Position numbers and translations under genes: made by a program. From contig PKXU01000088.1 of assembly GCA_003132445.1 (NCBI GenBank), positions 1 through 44,115 on the forward strand: 44,115 bases of DNA. The letters run 5' to 3'. Each line of letters begins with the position of its first letter. Positions within the stretch are counted from its first letter, which is position 1. Source of the stretch: Acidobacteriaceae bacterium. GTDB lineage: Bacteria > Acidobacteriota > Terriglobia > Terriglobales > Acidobacteriaceae. The notes beneath the pieces were generated by a model. That model made no database searches, was not told where the DNA came from, and saw only the letters and a list, made by a program, of their open reading frames with translations. This document shows positions 25,321-33,724 of this stretch, one piece after another.

Positions 25321-26262
25321 ATGCAGAAATGGATCGAGCCGCTGCGCTCGGGAGATGTGCGGACGCTGGCGCGGGCGATTTCTGTTGTCGAAAATCGTGC
25401 GCCCGGATGGTCCGATCTGCTGAAGGCATTATTCCCGCATAGCGGTCGGGCTCGCGTCATCGGCATGACCGGCGCCCCCGGAGCGGGGAAGAGCACGCTG
25501 GTCGATCACCTGGCGCGCTTCTATCGCAAGCAGAAGCATAGTGTGGGAATTGTCGCGGTGGACCCGACGAGCCCTTACACCGGCGGAGCGATTCTGGGCG
25601 ACCGCATCCGTATGCAGGAACATTTCGCCGACCCAGGAATTTATATTCGCAGCATGGCGACTCGCGGATCGCTGGGCGGGCTGGCGCGCGCTACCGCAGA
25701 CGTGACCGCGGTGCTCGATGCATCGGGACGCGACATAATTCTTATCGAGACCGTTGGCGTCGGTCAGGACGAAATCGACATCGTGCGCCTGGCCGACATC
25801 ACGGTCGTTATCCTTGTTCCGGGCATGGGCGATGATGTGCAGACCATCAAGGCGGGAATCATGGAGATTGCCGACATCTTCGTGATCAACAAGAGCGATC
25901 GCGAAGGCGCCGAGCGCGTGGAACGGGAGATTCGCGCCCTGCAATCGCTGGCGTTACGCCAAGATGGTTGGACGCCTCCGATCGTGAAGACGGTTGCGAG
26001 CGACGGGACTGGAGTCGACGACCTGGCGGCCGCGATCGCTGGCTATGAGGCTTACCTGCAAAAAGAAAATTTGGCGCTGAAGAAGAGCGTGCAAAACTGG
26101 CAGGAGCGCCTGGTGGAAATGCTGCGCGATGTCATGCTAGAGAAGGCGCGCGCGCAACTCGACAATGGAAACATGGCCCGGCTGGCGGCGGAAGTTGCTG
26201 AACACAAGCGCGATCCGTATACGTTAGTGGAAGAGATCGCGGCGAACGCAAGAAATTCGTAG
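25321..26262 (+). CDS. meaB: Methylmalonyl-CoA mutase-associated GTPase MeaB
   Basis: The 313-residue G3E-family GTPase has Walker A GAPGAGKSTL, the switch segment VDPTSPYTGGAILGDRIRM, IETVGVGQDEID (G3-like) and NKSD (G4). GSLGGLARAT is the family's switch III region. MeaB protects and reactivates B12-dependent methylmalonyl-CoA mutase, acting as a gate for cofactor loading. ATG 25321 fits the family length; an upstream in-frame extension would be about 120 residues of non-homologous sequence. Its TAG lies inside the left end of the palindromic element. The epimerase gene follows, but no mutase gene is in the window. Confidence 0.94.
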   Translation: MQKWIEPLRSGDVRTLARAISVVENRAPGWSDLLKALFPHSGRARVIGMTGAPGAGKSTLVDHLARFYRKQKHSVGIVAVDPTSPYTGGAILGDRIRMQEHFADPGIYIRSMATRGSLGGLARATADVTAVLDASGRDIILIETVGVGQDEIDIVRLADITVVILVPGMGDDVQTIKAGIMEIADIFVINKSDREGAERVEREIRALQSLALRQDGWTPPIVKTVASDGTGVDDLAAAIAGYEAYLQKENLALKKSVQNWQERLVEMLRDVMLEKARAQLDNGNMARLAAEVAEHKRDPYTLVEEIAANARNS

Positions 26263-26362
26263 GCGCGGACGCATTCGTCCGGGGGATTGTGGCGAGTCCA
26301 CAGTTTTCGCCGGCCCAGTGAGACCGTTTTTGCCCGGGCGGACGAATGCGTCCGCCGCTACG
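26258..26362. repeat. MITE-like element with inverted CGTAG...GGACGCATTCGTCC ends
   Basis: The left end (26258-26285) starts CGTAGGCGCGGACGCATT. The right end (26333-26362) closes with GAATGCGTCCGCCGCTACG, its reverse complement with few mismatches. Each end is itself a palindrome around GGACGAATGCGTCC. The enclosed 47 bp show no coding. The meaB TAG is the TAG of the left CGTAG end. A solo copy of the end lies at 3405-3426. Confidence 0.8.
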
Positions 26363-26380
26363 TGAGCAGAATTGAAATCA

Positions 26381-26773
26381 ATGTTTCAGATCGATCATCT
26401 CGGGATCGCAGTGAAGTCGCTGGCGGCGGCCAAGGCGATTTACGAGAAACTCGGACTCAGCGTTTCGCCTGAAGAAACCGTGGAGCACGAGCAGGTGCGG
26501 CTGGTGATGGTTCCCGTTGGCGAGAGCCGGTTGGAGTTGCTCGAAGCCACGTCGGAGGATTCGACGATCGCGAAATTCATCGCCAAACATGGTGAAGGGC
26601 TGCACCACTTGTGCCTGAGGGTGCCGGACTTGTCAGCGGCGGTCGAGCGACTGAAGAAAGACGGAGTTCGCTTGGTCTCCGCAGAGATCAAAGTGGGCGC
26701 GGGCGGACACCGGTATGTGTTTGTGCATCCTTCGAGCACAGGCGGAGTTCTGCTCGAGCTGGTGCAGGGATAA
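26381..26773 (+). CDS. mce: Methylmalonyl-CoA epimerase
   Basis: The 130-residue protein is a vicinal-oxygen-chelate fold epimerase that interconverts (2S)- and (2R)-methylmalonyl-CoA. The N-terminal FQIDHLGIAVKSLAAA gives the first metal His. EGLHHLCLRVPDL gives the second, and VLLELVQ the C-terminal Glu. Length and order match the family. ATG 26381 is chosen because family members begin at this Phe/Ile-Asp-His strand. It is the natural partner of the MeaB encoded just upstream. Confidence 0.94.
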   Translation: MFQIDHLGIAVKSLAAAKAIYEKLGLSVSPEETVEHEQVRLVMVPVGESRLELLEATSEDSTIAKFIAKHGEGLHHLCLRVPDLSAAVERLKKDGVRLVSAEIKVGAGGHRYVFVHPSSTGGVLLELVQG

Positions 26774-26858
26774 AAGACAAGAAAGCCGCCACGGATTTCA
26801 CGGATGGCAGAGAGATGGCACTCAAACGAGAAATCCATGAAATGGTGCTGCAAGGTTT

Positions 26859-27122
26859 TTGAAAGGATGGTTCCAAAACGCCGGCAAACGAGGGCTTGGT
26901 GTCTTTGCAACAAATGGGAATTCTGAGATTGCCTTTATTCTGCAGTTTCGGGCGTTGGATCCCGAGGTTCCATCGCCGCTTTCGACGTCTCCATTTTCTT
27001 CTGTCTCGGACGTACACATTCATTTCTGCCCGTGGTGTGGCGCCAACTTGAGGAAAACCTACGGCGACACGCTCCGCGAGCTCGACCGGTCTGAACTACG
27101 GGTCCGTTTACTGAGAGAATGA
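26859..27122 (+). CDS. Possible small CxxC protein, or gene remnant
   Basis: This 87-codon frame overlaps the tsaB start (ATGA, 27119-27122). Its second half reads VHIHFCPWCGANLRKTYGD and then a charged helix, which looks like a genuine CPWCG zinc-knuckle end of a conserved small protein. The first half (GWFQNAGKRGLGVF and the Ser/Pro-rich part) looks unlike coding. It may be a decayed gene or start later than 26859. The preceding 26774-26858 contains GCCACGGATTTCACGGAT, a sequence type common in bacterial intergenic repeats. Confidence 0.35.
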   Translation: MKGWFQNAGKRGLGVFATNGNSEIAFILQFRALDPEVPSPLSTSPFSSVSDVHIHFCPWCGANLRKTYGDTLRELDRSELRVRLLRE

Positions 27123-27829
27123 TACCGAACAGCATCGAAATGCTTCTTCTCGTCACTGACACTTCCGGCAAGCAGGGCAGTGTCGCCTTGGCGCGGACAA
27201 ACGACCCCGGTCGCGTTGAAGTAGTCGAAGTAGCTCTGCTTGCAGGAGGGATGTTCTCTGCGCAACTGGTGCCGCAGATCGCCGGGTTGCTTGCCAGGCA
27301 TCATTTCGCTAAATCCGACATCGATGTCTTCATTGTTGTCTCTGGGCCCGGGTCATTTACTGGCCTGCGCGTGGGACTTGCCGCAATTAAGGCGCTGGCT
27401 GAGATTCTGAACAAGCCCATCGTCCCCGTGTCGCTTTTGCAGGTGGTCGCTGTTGCGAGCGGTACTCAGGGGAGGGTTGTCGCTTTGCTTGACGCTGGGC
27501 GCGGGGATGTTTATTTCGGGGCGTACGAAATTGCCGGAGAGTCGGTCGAGGTTCAGGAAGAGCGATTGATGTCGAAAAATGAATTTCTATCCACTGAATT
27601 TTTGTCTACGGCCCGCGATGCAACTGTCGCAATTCCCGACGCGGCTTGGGCCGCAGTGGCGCGGGAAGCCGGGCTTTCTGTGGTCGAGTTCGACCCGCCC
27701 GAAGCTGGAACTATCGCAAAGGTGGGTTTGATTAGACTCCGCGCCGGAGGAACTGTCTCGCCCGAACGCCTGGAGGCAAACTACATGCGACGCTCCGACG
27801 CCGAAATGTTTGTGAAGAAGAGCTCCTAG
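27119..27829 (+). CDS. tsaB: tRNA threonylcarbamoyladenosine biosynthesis protein TsaB
   Basis: The 236-residue protein has the ASKHA-fold start LLLVTDTSGKQGSVALAR and the family hallmark VVSGPGSFTGLRVGLAAIKALAEIL, then VVALLDAGRGDVYFGAYE. TsaB is the non-catalytic partner of TsaD in making t6A37 on ANN-decoding tRNAs. A second in-frame ATG is at 27140, so the N-terminal seven residues are uncertain. RimI follows 29 bp downstream, an arrangement widely seen. The stop TAG lies within heptamer repeat E. Confidence 0.93.
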   Translation: MIPNSIEMLLLVTDTSGKQGSVALARTNDPGRVEVVEVALLAGGMFSAQLVPQIAGLLARHHFAKSDIDVFIVVSGPGSFTGLRVGLAAIKALAEILNKPIVPVSLLQVVAVASGTQGRVVALLDAGRGDVYFGAYEIAGESVEVQEERLMSKNEFLSTEFLSTARDATVAIPDAAWAAVAREAGLSVVEFDPPEAGTIAKVGLIRLRAGGTVSPERLEANYMRRSDAEMFVKKSS

Positions 27830-27854
27830 CTCTTGGCTCCTAGCTTTTAGCTCG
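27822..27854. repeat. Heptamer repeat locus E: GCTCCTA units
   Basis: GCTCCTA, GCTCTTG, GCTCCTA, GCTTTTA and GCTCG start at 27822, 27829, 27836, 27843 and 27850. The first unit encodes the last Ser and the TAG of tsaB. The repeat fills the 29-bp gap to rimI completely. It belongs to the same GCTYYTA family as loci B and D. No inverted partner is present. Confidence 0.88.
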
Positions 27855-27858
27855 AACA

Positions 27859-28410
27859 ATGAAACCACGCCATCCCGATAGTCGCGTAAATATTCGTCCT
27901 GCAAGTCTGACTGACATTCCATCGATAATTACTCTGGAACGGCAATCTGCTACTGCCGGTCATTGGACCGAAGAACAATATCGTAAAGCGTTTCAGGCCG
28001 AAAGCGGGAAGAGGCTGATGATCGTAGCGGAAGCGTCGGACCTTGCTGCAGCGGACGCGCAGGCCGTCGTACCGGAAGACTTGGCATCGAGCCACAATGG
28101 ACTAAAAAACATTCTCGGTTTTCTGATCGCCCAGCAAATTTCTTCCGACTGGGAATTGGAGAACATTGTTGTGGGATCGCAAGTTCGCCGCAGGGGAATT
28201 GGCGGGCAGTTGCTCAATGCCCTCTTCGCCGCCGCTCGTGAAACCGCTTGTAAAACAAAGATCAGTTGCGTGTTTCTGGAGGTACGCGAATCCAACTTAC
28301 CTGCGCGAAGACTTTACGAAAGTGCCGGATTCGAGCTGGCTGGGCGCCGTAAGTCCTACTATTCCAATCCGTTGGAAGACGCGATTTTGTATCGGCGACC
28401 TATTAGCTGA
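27859..28410 (+). CDS. rimI: Ribosomal-protein-alanine N-acetyltransferase RimI-like
   Basis: The 183-residue GNAT protein has NIRPASLTDIPSIITLERQSA, the acetyl-CoA loop VGSQVRRRGIGGQLLNALF, and the C-terminal FLEVRESNLPARRLYESAGFELAGRRKSYY, all typical of RimI. RimI acetylates the N-terminal Ala of ribosomal protein S18. An insertion of about 25 residues (around LAAADAQAVVPEDLASS) sits between early strands. The tsaB neighbour supports the name. I infer rather than prove the S18 substrate. Confidence 0.87.
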   Translation: MKPRHPDSRVNIRPASLTDIPSIITLERQSATAGHWTEEQYRKAFQAESGKRLMIVAEASDLAAADAQAVVPEDLASSHNGLKNILGFLIAQQISSDWELENIVVGSQVRRRGIGGQLLNALFAAARETACKTKISCVFLEVRESNLPARRLYESAGFELAGRRKSYYSNPLEDAILYRRPIS

Positions 28411-28506
28411 AGTGATTATCAGTGGAGATTGCACCACTTTTTTGGCATTGAACCCACTTTTGGCCTGTGCTAGCCTGAGTCCATATCCCGGTTGGAGGTC
28501 TGCTGG

Positions 28507-28740
28507 ATGCTGACTTCGAGAGACACACTCCTAACCAATCACGAAGAATTCCGCAGATTGGCTCATGAGCACACGCAGTATGCAAAACGCCTCGATACAC
28601 TCACCCAAAAACGTTATCTCAGCGAAGATGAAAAGCTGGAAGAAGTCCGGCTCAAAAAGCTGAAACTGCGCCTCAAGGACCAGATGGAGTCCATTGAGCG
28701 CGAGTACCGGCAGCAGCATTACGGCGTTAACGTAGCGTAA
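28507..28740 (+). CDS. DUF465/YdcH-like small helical protein
   Basis: The 77-residue protein from ATG 28507 is nearly all helical and charged. [49 protein letters not shown] is the pattern of DUF465/YdcH proteins, which are short coiled-coil hairpins. No function is established. It is convergent with the BNR protein, with a strong hairpin between them. Confidence 0.85.
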   Translation: MLTSRDTLLTNHEEFRRLAHEHTQYAKRLDTLTQKRYLSEDEKLEEVRLKKLKLRLKDQMESIEREYRQQHYGVNVA

Positions 28741-28752
28741 TTTCTGGCAAAA

Positions 28753-28780
28753 CTCCCAACGGCTGCGACCGTTGAGGGAG
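28753..28780. terminator. Bidirectional terminator-like hairpin between convergent genes
   Basis: CTCCCAACGG (28753-28762) pairs with CCGTTGAGGGAG (28769-28780) around CTGCGA, with two unpaired bases. It lies between the stops at 28740 (+) and 28804 (-). Short A/T tracts flank both sides rather than a clear T-run, so the strength is uncertain. Confidence 0.6.
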
Positions 28781-28803
28781 AAATCTACCCTGCAACAGGT
28801 CGG

Positions 28804-31800
28804 TTATTCTTTCTTCGCCGGCTCGGCATTTACCGGCGCAACCAGCACAGTCAAGTTGCTATCCGCAAGCGAGCGATTCAGCGCGGGAAGTTCCTCTTTC
28901 ATCACTTTCTGGTAATCCGCATCCACTCTCTCCAGTTCTGTTTCAAATCCGTTCAGTAATCCCAGTTGGGTGTCGGTTGGGGCGAAATCAGCGCCGCCGG
29001 CCACGTCGCCGCCTCCGGTGCCGACCTCGGCGTTCAGCCAGATCAGGTCAAGATAAACCTTATAGGGCTCGACGAAGTACTTATCATCGCTGTTGAGCAA
29101 TGCCGGCGACGCCAGTTCGCATTCCACGGTATAGAGTTTTTTGTCCACATCCTCTGTGGCCTTCAGCAGTTCTGCTTTGCGTTTTGTTTGAGCTTCGTCC
29201 AATACTGGTGGAGGGGCGGGCGCAGGTGCTCCTCCTTCGTCATCGTCCTCATCCACGCTTACCTGTTCCTTTTCTTTTTTCTTGGGCGGTCGCAGCATCG
29301 CCTCGATTACTTCGATCTGTTTACGAAGCCATTCGATCTGATTGACGGTGTCGGAAACTTGATCGATGTCGGCGGTGATACGGCGCAAAGTTTTCACAGA
29401 CAGTTCAATGTCTGCATCCGATCCGGGTGCGCGAGGGTCGCGCAAAATGGTGAGTGGTTGAGTGTAGGATTGGTCTCCGATCTTCAAGCGAACGGTGTAT
29501 TTTCCCGGAGCGACAATCGAACCAGCTTCGGCCGGTTTCGTTCCCCAATGGGTAATCGGCCGCGAATCGGAATCGCGGAAGCGCGGTTCCTGCCAGATGT
29601 GCGAGTTGTTTGGGGCCGTGGTTCGCAATGCGATCAATCGCGGAGATTCGTAGCGCAGATCCCAGTGCACCCGGTTCATGCCAACGCGAGCCTTCGCTTC
29701 GAGCGTTCGGATTACCTTGCCGTCCGAGTCGAGAATCTCCACGTGGATTGGATCTTTTGGCGCGGTTTTCAGCGAAAAGTTCAGCATCGCCTGGCCGCCG
29801 CGAGTGAAACGATACGTATTGCGCGGTTCAAACAGAATAACCGGTGCATCCGAACGATTCTTTGCCATCTGCTCCAGCGGCGAAATGTCATCCAAAATAT
29901 AAAGCCCGCGGCCGTATGTCGAAATCACCAGATCATGAAACTCTTTCTGCACCACCGCCCACGTCACCGGCGCGTGCGGCAAACCCGTTTCCAGCGCGGT
30001 CCAATGGCCGCCATCATCGAGGGAGTAGAACAGGCCGTTTCCCGTACCGGCAAACAGCAGGCCTTCACAATTAGGATCTTCCGCAATGGTACGGATGTAA
30101 GACAATTCATGTTTCGGTAGATTGCCACTGATCTGCTTCCAGGTTTTTCCGAAGTCTGTGGTTTTGTAGATAAAGGGATCGCGATTATCCATGAGATGGA
30201 AATCAACGCTGATGTATGCGGCCCCGGGATTGAAATTCGAAGGCGCAATGCTCGTGATCGTGCCCCACGGAGGCAGCCCAGCAATATTCTTAGTGACATT
30301 GATCCAGTTCGTCGCATCTTTCGTATTCCATACTTGACCATCATTTGTTCCAGCCCAGATCAGTCCTTTCTGAATTTTCGAAGGCGCGATCGCGAAGACT
30401 ACTTCTCCATAAAATTGTCCGAGGTTGTCTCCGACGATTCCGCCGGAAGGCACGATGCGGGAAGGATCCTGCGTAGATAAGTCAGGACTGATGACCGACC
30501 AGCTCTGGCCGCCGTTGGTAGTTTTGAAAATTACCTGGCAGCCGTAATAAACCGTGTTGTGGTCGAAGGGATCGATGGCAAGCGGCGCGGTCCAATGGCA
30601 GCGATACTTAATATCGCTTGGTGGTGAATCCAGAGTATGCATCCACGGACTGACTGAGCGCGCGTGCTTGGTCCGGGCATCCCAGCGCGTGACTTTATTC
30701 CCGTAGCAAGTGGCCCAGACGACGTTCGTATCGGCCGGATCGGGAACCGTGAAACCGGATTCGCAACCGCCCATTTCGCGGTCCCAGCCGGTTTCCCGAG
30801 AATCCACCGGCAGACTTGGGCCGCGCATGTTTCCGTCGTCTTGCATGTTGCTGTAGAAGTAGTAGGGAATCTGATTGTCCACGTCGACGTGGTACATCTG
30901 CCCGATGGGCAACGTGGCCCGATGAAAGCCGCGCCCGTGTACGGTGGTGATGTTCATGCCGCCATCGTCGGTAATCACAAAGCGATCGGCATTTGTGGGG
31001 TCGATCCAGATGTCGTGCGTATCTCCGCCCCAGGGGACTTCCTTGAAATTTTCTCCTCCATCCAGTGACTGGTGGAAGGAGCTGTTAGCCACGAAGATTT
31101 CATTGTCGCTCTCCGGTGAAACTGCCAAGCGAATGTAGTAGCCCGCGCGTCCGATCAATGCTCGTTGATAATTGATCGCCTTCCAATGCACTCCCACATC
31201 GTCGGATCTCCAGACTGAACCTTGGTCCTTGGTCTGAATCAGCGCGAAGACGCGATTCGAATTTGTCGGAGCGACCGCGACGTCGATCTTCCCCAGCGGT
31301 CCCTTGGGCAGACCATGTTCTTCGATCCGGGTCCATTTTGTTCCGCCATCGTGAGAAACGTAAACTCCGCTCCCTGGACCGCCGCTGAATTCACCCCAGG
31401 TATGCATTTCCACCTCCCACATACCCGCAAATAGAGTGTGCGGATTGTGAGGATCGATGGACAGGCCGGAGCAGCCCACGTTTTCTCCGGCAAACAGGAC
31501 ACGTTCCCAGTGCTGCCCACCGTTGGTGGTGCGGAAGACGCCCCGATCTTGTTGAGGCCCCGTCGTGCGCCCCAGAACGCAGGCGAAAACGATGTCGGAA
31601 TTGGTTGGATGGATGACGATGCGCCCGATGCGCCCACTTTCCGGCAGCCCCATGTTTGTCCACGTTTTACCGGCGTCGGTGGATTTGTAGATTCCGTTGC
31701 CCATCACGTCGCTGTCGCGGATCGCCCATGCCTCGCCAGTTCCCGCCCAAACCGTGCTCGGATCAGAAGCAGCCACGGCCAGAGCGCCGATCGCGGTGAC

Positions 31801-32064
31801 CGGTTGCTTGTCAAAAATTGGCGTCCAGTGGTTGCCGCCATCAATCGATTTCCAGACTCCTCCCGAGGCAGCGCCCGCGTAATAGGTGCTCGCATCCCCG
31901 GGAACGCCAGCGATGGCAGCGACGCGGTTCCCGACCTTGGGGCCAACAAAGCGGAATCGAAACTGTCCTTCGTCGTCTGAGTCCGGTTGTTGCGCGTGCG
32001 CGGGAAGCATACTGCCGAGCATTGCAATCGCAGTGAGAAAGAACGTCAGTTTCCTGATGGCCAT
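28804..32064 (-). CDS. Large secreted BNR/sortilin-like beta-propeller protein
   Basis: The 1086-residue protein has a signal peptide (residues 1-24, ending AHA). The first 700 residues hold many BNR/Asp-box-like repeats, such as SIDGGNHWTPI, STDAGKTWTNMG and TTNGGQHWERV. These form beta-propellers as in sortilin (VPS10) domains and sialidases. The C-terminal part has a beta-sandwich region (VHWDLRYESPR) and a charged, acidic-and-proline linker (SVDEDDDEGG, then PAPAPPP). No catalytic residues are recognisable. Such proteins are frequent and often multicopy in Acidobacteria. A role in binding surface polymers or proteins is inference. Confidence 0.9.
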   Translation of the reverse strand: MAIRKLTFFLTAIAMLGSMLPAHAQQPDSDDEGQFRFRFVGPKVGNRVAAIAGVPGDASTYYAGAASGGVWKSIDGGNHWTPIFDKQPVTAIGALAVAASDPSTVWAGTGEAWAIRDSDVMGNGIYKSTDAGKTWTNMGLPESGRIGRIVIHPTNSDIVFACVLGRTTGPQQDRGVFRTTNGGQHWERVLFAGENVGCSGLSIDPHNPHTLFAGMWEVEMHTWGEFSGGPGSGVYVSHDGGTKWTRIEEHGLPKGPLGKIDVAVAPTNSNRVFALIQTKDQGSVWRSDDVGVHWKAINYQRALIGRAGYYIRLAVSPESDNEIFVANSSFHQSLDGGENFKEVPWGGDTHDIWIDPTNADRFVITDDGGMNITTVHGRGFHRATLPIGQMYHVDVDNQIPYYFYSNMQDDGNMRGPSLPVDSRETGWDREMGGCESGFTVPDPADTNVVWATCYGNKVTRWDARTKHARSVSPWMHTLDSPPSDIKYRCHWTAPLAIDPFDHNTVYYGCQVIFKTTNGGQSWSVISPDLSTQDPSRIVPSGGIVGDNLGQFYGEVVFAIAPSKIQKGLIWAGTNDGQVWNTKDATNWINVTKNIAGLPPWGTITSIAPSNFNPGAAYISVDFHLMDNRDPFIYKTTDFGKTWKQISGNLPKHELSYIRTIAEDPNCEGLLFAGTGNGLFYSLDDGGHWTALETGLPHAPVTWAVVQKEFHDLVISTYGRGLYILDDISPLEQMAKNRSDAPVILFEPRNTYRFTRGGQAMLNFSLKTAPKDPIHVEILDSDGKVIRTLEAKARVGMNRVHWDLRYESPRLIALRTTAPNNSHIWQEPRFRDSDSRPITHWGTKPAEAGSIVAPGKYTVRLKIGDQSYTQPLTILRDPRAPGSDADIELSVKTLRRITADIDQVSDTVNQIEWLRKQIEVIEAMLRPPKKKEKEQVSVDEDDDEGGAPAPAPPPVLDEAQTKRKAELLKATEDVDKKLYTVECELASPALLNSDDKYFVEPYKVYLDLIWLNAEVGTGGGDVAGGADFAPTDTQLGLLNGFETELERVDADYQKVMKEELPALNRSLADSNLTVLVAPVNAEPAKKE

Positions 32065-32195
32065 TCCTGGGACCTCCGCTAAAACAGGCTGTCAAAACAA
32101 GCGTGCATCTTACATGTCCGCGGGCGACGGGCCAAGTCGGGCGGCGCGGAAATCGTCCAGCGCCCGTGCAGCCTGCTCTATAATTGAAAGCTCTC

Positions 32196-32858
32196 ATGGT
32201 TCGTGACGGATACTTCTATGCTTTGGGCCTGATTGCCGCCGCCATTCTGCTGGGCTGGCTGACCCGCCCTGCATGGGCCATCATCCCATGCTTGCTGGCG
32301 CTTTTCTTTCTCTGGTTTTTTCGCGATCCCGAGCGGGCGATCCCGCAGGACGAGGGCGCCGTGGTCTCACCTGGCGACGGTAAGGTCACCGACGTTTCGA
32401 CGGTGATGGTGGGGAACGAAAAGCTGATTCGCGTCAGCATTTTCCTCAGCGTATTTGATGTGCACGTGAACCGCTCTCCAGTCGCGGGAGTGGTTAGCAA
32501 TGTGCGCTACCAGCGTGGCAAGTTTCTGAACGCCATGAACACGGTTTCAGCGGAGAAGAACGAGCAGAATATTGTCACGGTAGAAGGCGAGGGTCAGAAG
32601 GTTATCTTCAAGCAGATCGCGGGTTTGCTGGCGCGCCGAATCGTTTTCACTCCAAAGGTTGGCGACCGGCTGCAGCGAGGTCAACGGGTGGGTCTGATCA
32701 AGTTCGGTTCGCGCGTGGACCTTTTGTTCGATGCCTCAGCCCACATGAACGTGAAAGTGGGAGATCGCGTGAAAGGCGGCGCCAGCGTGCTGGCCTACTT
32801 ACTCCCGCAAGGCGGGTTGGCCACCACGAGCGCTCAGACCACCGAGAGGGCACGGTGA
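32196..32858 (+). CDS. psd: Phosphatidylserine decarboxylase, short archaeal-like type
   Basis: The 220-residue proenzyme makes phosphatidylethanolamine from phosphatidylserine. Two N-terminal membrane segments (about residues 7-40) precede [24 protein letters not shown]. The central block [11 protein letters not shown] holds the conserved His/Asn. The self-cleavage site is in [11 protein letters not shown], where the Ser becomes the pyruvoyl group. The ATG lies 11 bases after TATAAT (32179-32184), so the leader may be very short. The next gene overlaps by one base. Confidence 0.93.
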   Translation: MVRDGYFYALGLIAAAILLGWLTRPAWAIIPCLLALFFLWFFRDPERAIPQDEGAVVSPGDGKVTDVSTVMVGNEKLIRVSIFLSVFDVHVNRSPVAGVVSNVRYQRGKFLNAMNTVSAEKNEQNIVTVEGEGQKVIFKQIAGLLARRIVFTPKVGDRLQRGQRVGLIKFGSRVDLLFDASAHMNVKVGDRVKGGASVLAYLLPQGGLATTSAQTTERAR

Positions 32859-33724
32859 TGGATCAACCCGCGCGCACACCGCGAGGCCGACAGAGCAAGG
32901 GGATGTACATCCTGCCATCGCTGTTCACCACCGCTAACATGGCGCTCGGTTATTACGCCATGCTCGAGGTGATGCGAGCCACGCTCACCGATTTCTGGCA
33001 CCTCGACAATGCGGCCAAAGCGATCGGTTTCGCGGTGCTGTTCGACGGGCTCGACGGGCGCATCGCGCGCATGACAGGAACCAGCAGCGATTTTGGCCGT
33101 GAACTAGATTCTCTGGCCGACGTAATCACCTTTGGCGTGGCTCCAGCCATGTTGGCGTGGACATGGGGCTTTTACCTGATGCCCCCGGTTTTGCTGACCG
33201 ATTGGCACAATAATTGGCACATTAAGCTCACGCAGCTCGGCGCCATCGCTTCCTTCCTTTTCTTGATTGCCGGTGCCAGTCGCCTGGCGCGCTTCAACAT
33301 AACGAGCAATCCCCAGCCTTCGAATCCCGGCCGGCCCGGCAAGAAATATTTTGTCGGTATGCCCATCCCGGCGGGCGCGGGCGTTGTGGCGGCAGTAGTT
33401 CATTTCACCGCGGGGGATCCATTGGTCTCGTGGTACACCTCGCTGATCTGGTTTGTGATGGTCACGACTGTCGGCTACTTGATGGTGAGCACGTGGCGTT
33501 TTTACAGCTTTAAAGATATTGATTTCCGTTCGCGCCATCCCTTTCGCCTGATTCTTTTTCTGGCGGCGCTGTTCGCCTCCATCTGGTTTTTTTCTCGGCT
33601 CATGCTTTTCGTCATTGCCCTGCTCTATATGGTTTCCGGGGTCTTTTGGAGAGTGCAATGGATGTTCCGCCGACGCGGCGATCGACCGCCTCCTTCCTAC
33701 AAGGAGGCTTCGCAGACGTCATGA
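32858..33724 (+). CDS. pssA: CDP-diacylglycerol-serine O-phosphatidyltransferase PssA
   Basis: The 288-residue membrane enzyme carries the CDP-alcohol phosphotransferase signature DGLDGRIARMTGTSSDFGRELDSLADV, with all three Asp of the D(x2)DG(x2)AR(x8)G(x3)D(x3)D motif. It makes phosphatidylserine, the substrate of the Psd just upstream. About seven hydrophobic segments follow. ATG 32858 overlaps the psd stop (TGATG, with a GTG just before). The stop overlaps the next start as ATGA. Confidence 0.94.
   Translation: MDQPARTPRGRQSKGMYILPSLFTTANMALGYYAMLEVMRATLTDFWHLDNAAKAIGFAVLFDGLDGRIARMTGTSSDFGRELDSLADVITFGVAPAMLAWTWGFYLMPPVLLTDWHNNWHIKLTQLGAIASFLFLIAGASRLARFNITSNPQPSNPGRPGKKYFVGMPIPAGAGVVAAVVHFTAGDPLVSWYTSLIWFVMVTTVGYLMVSTWRFYSFKDIDFRSRHPFRLILFLAALFASIWFFSRLMLFVIALLYMVSGVFWRVQWMFRRRGDRPPPSYKEASQTS

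Noticed and set aside
28966-30120. Long open frame on the + strand opposite the BNR protein
   Set aside because: Antisense shadow of the 1086-residue gene; no domain pattern and arginine/cysteine-rich composition.
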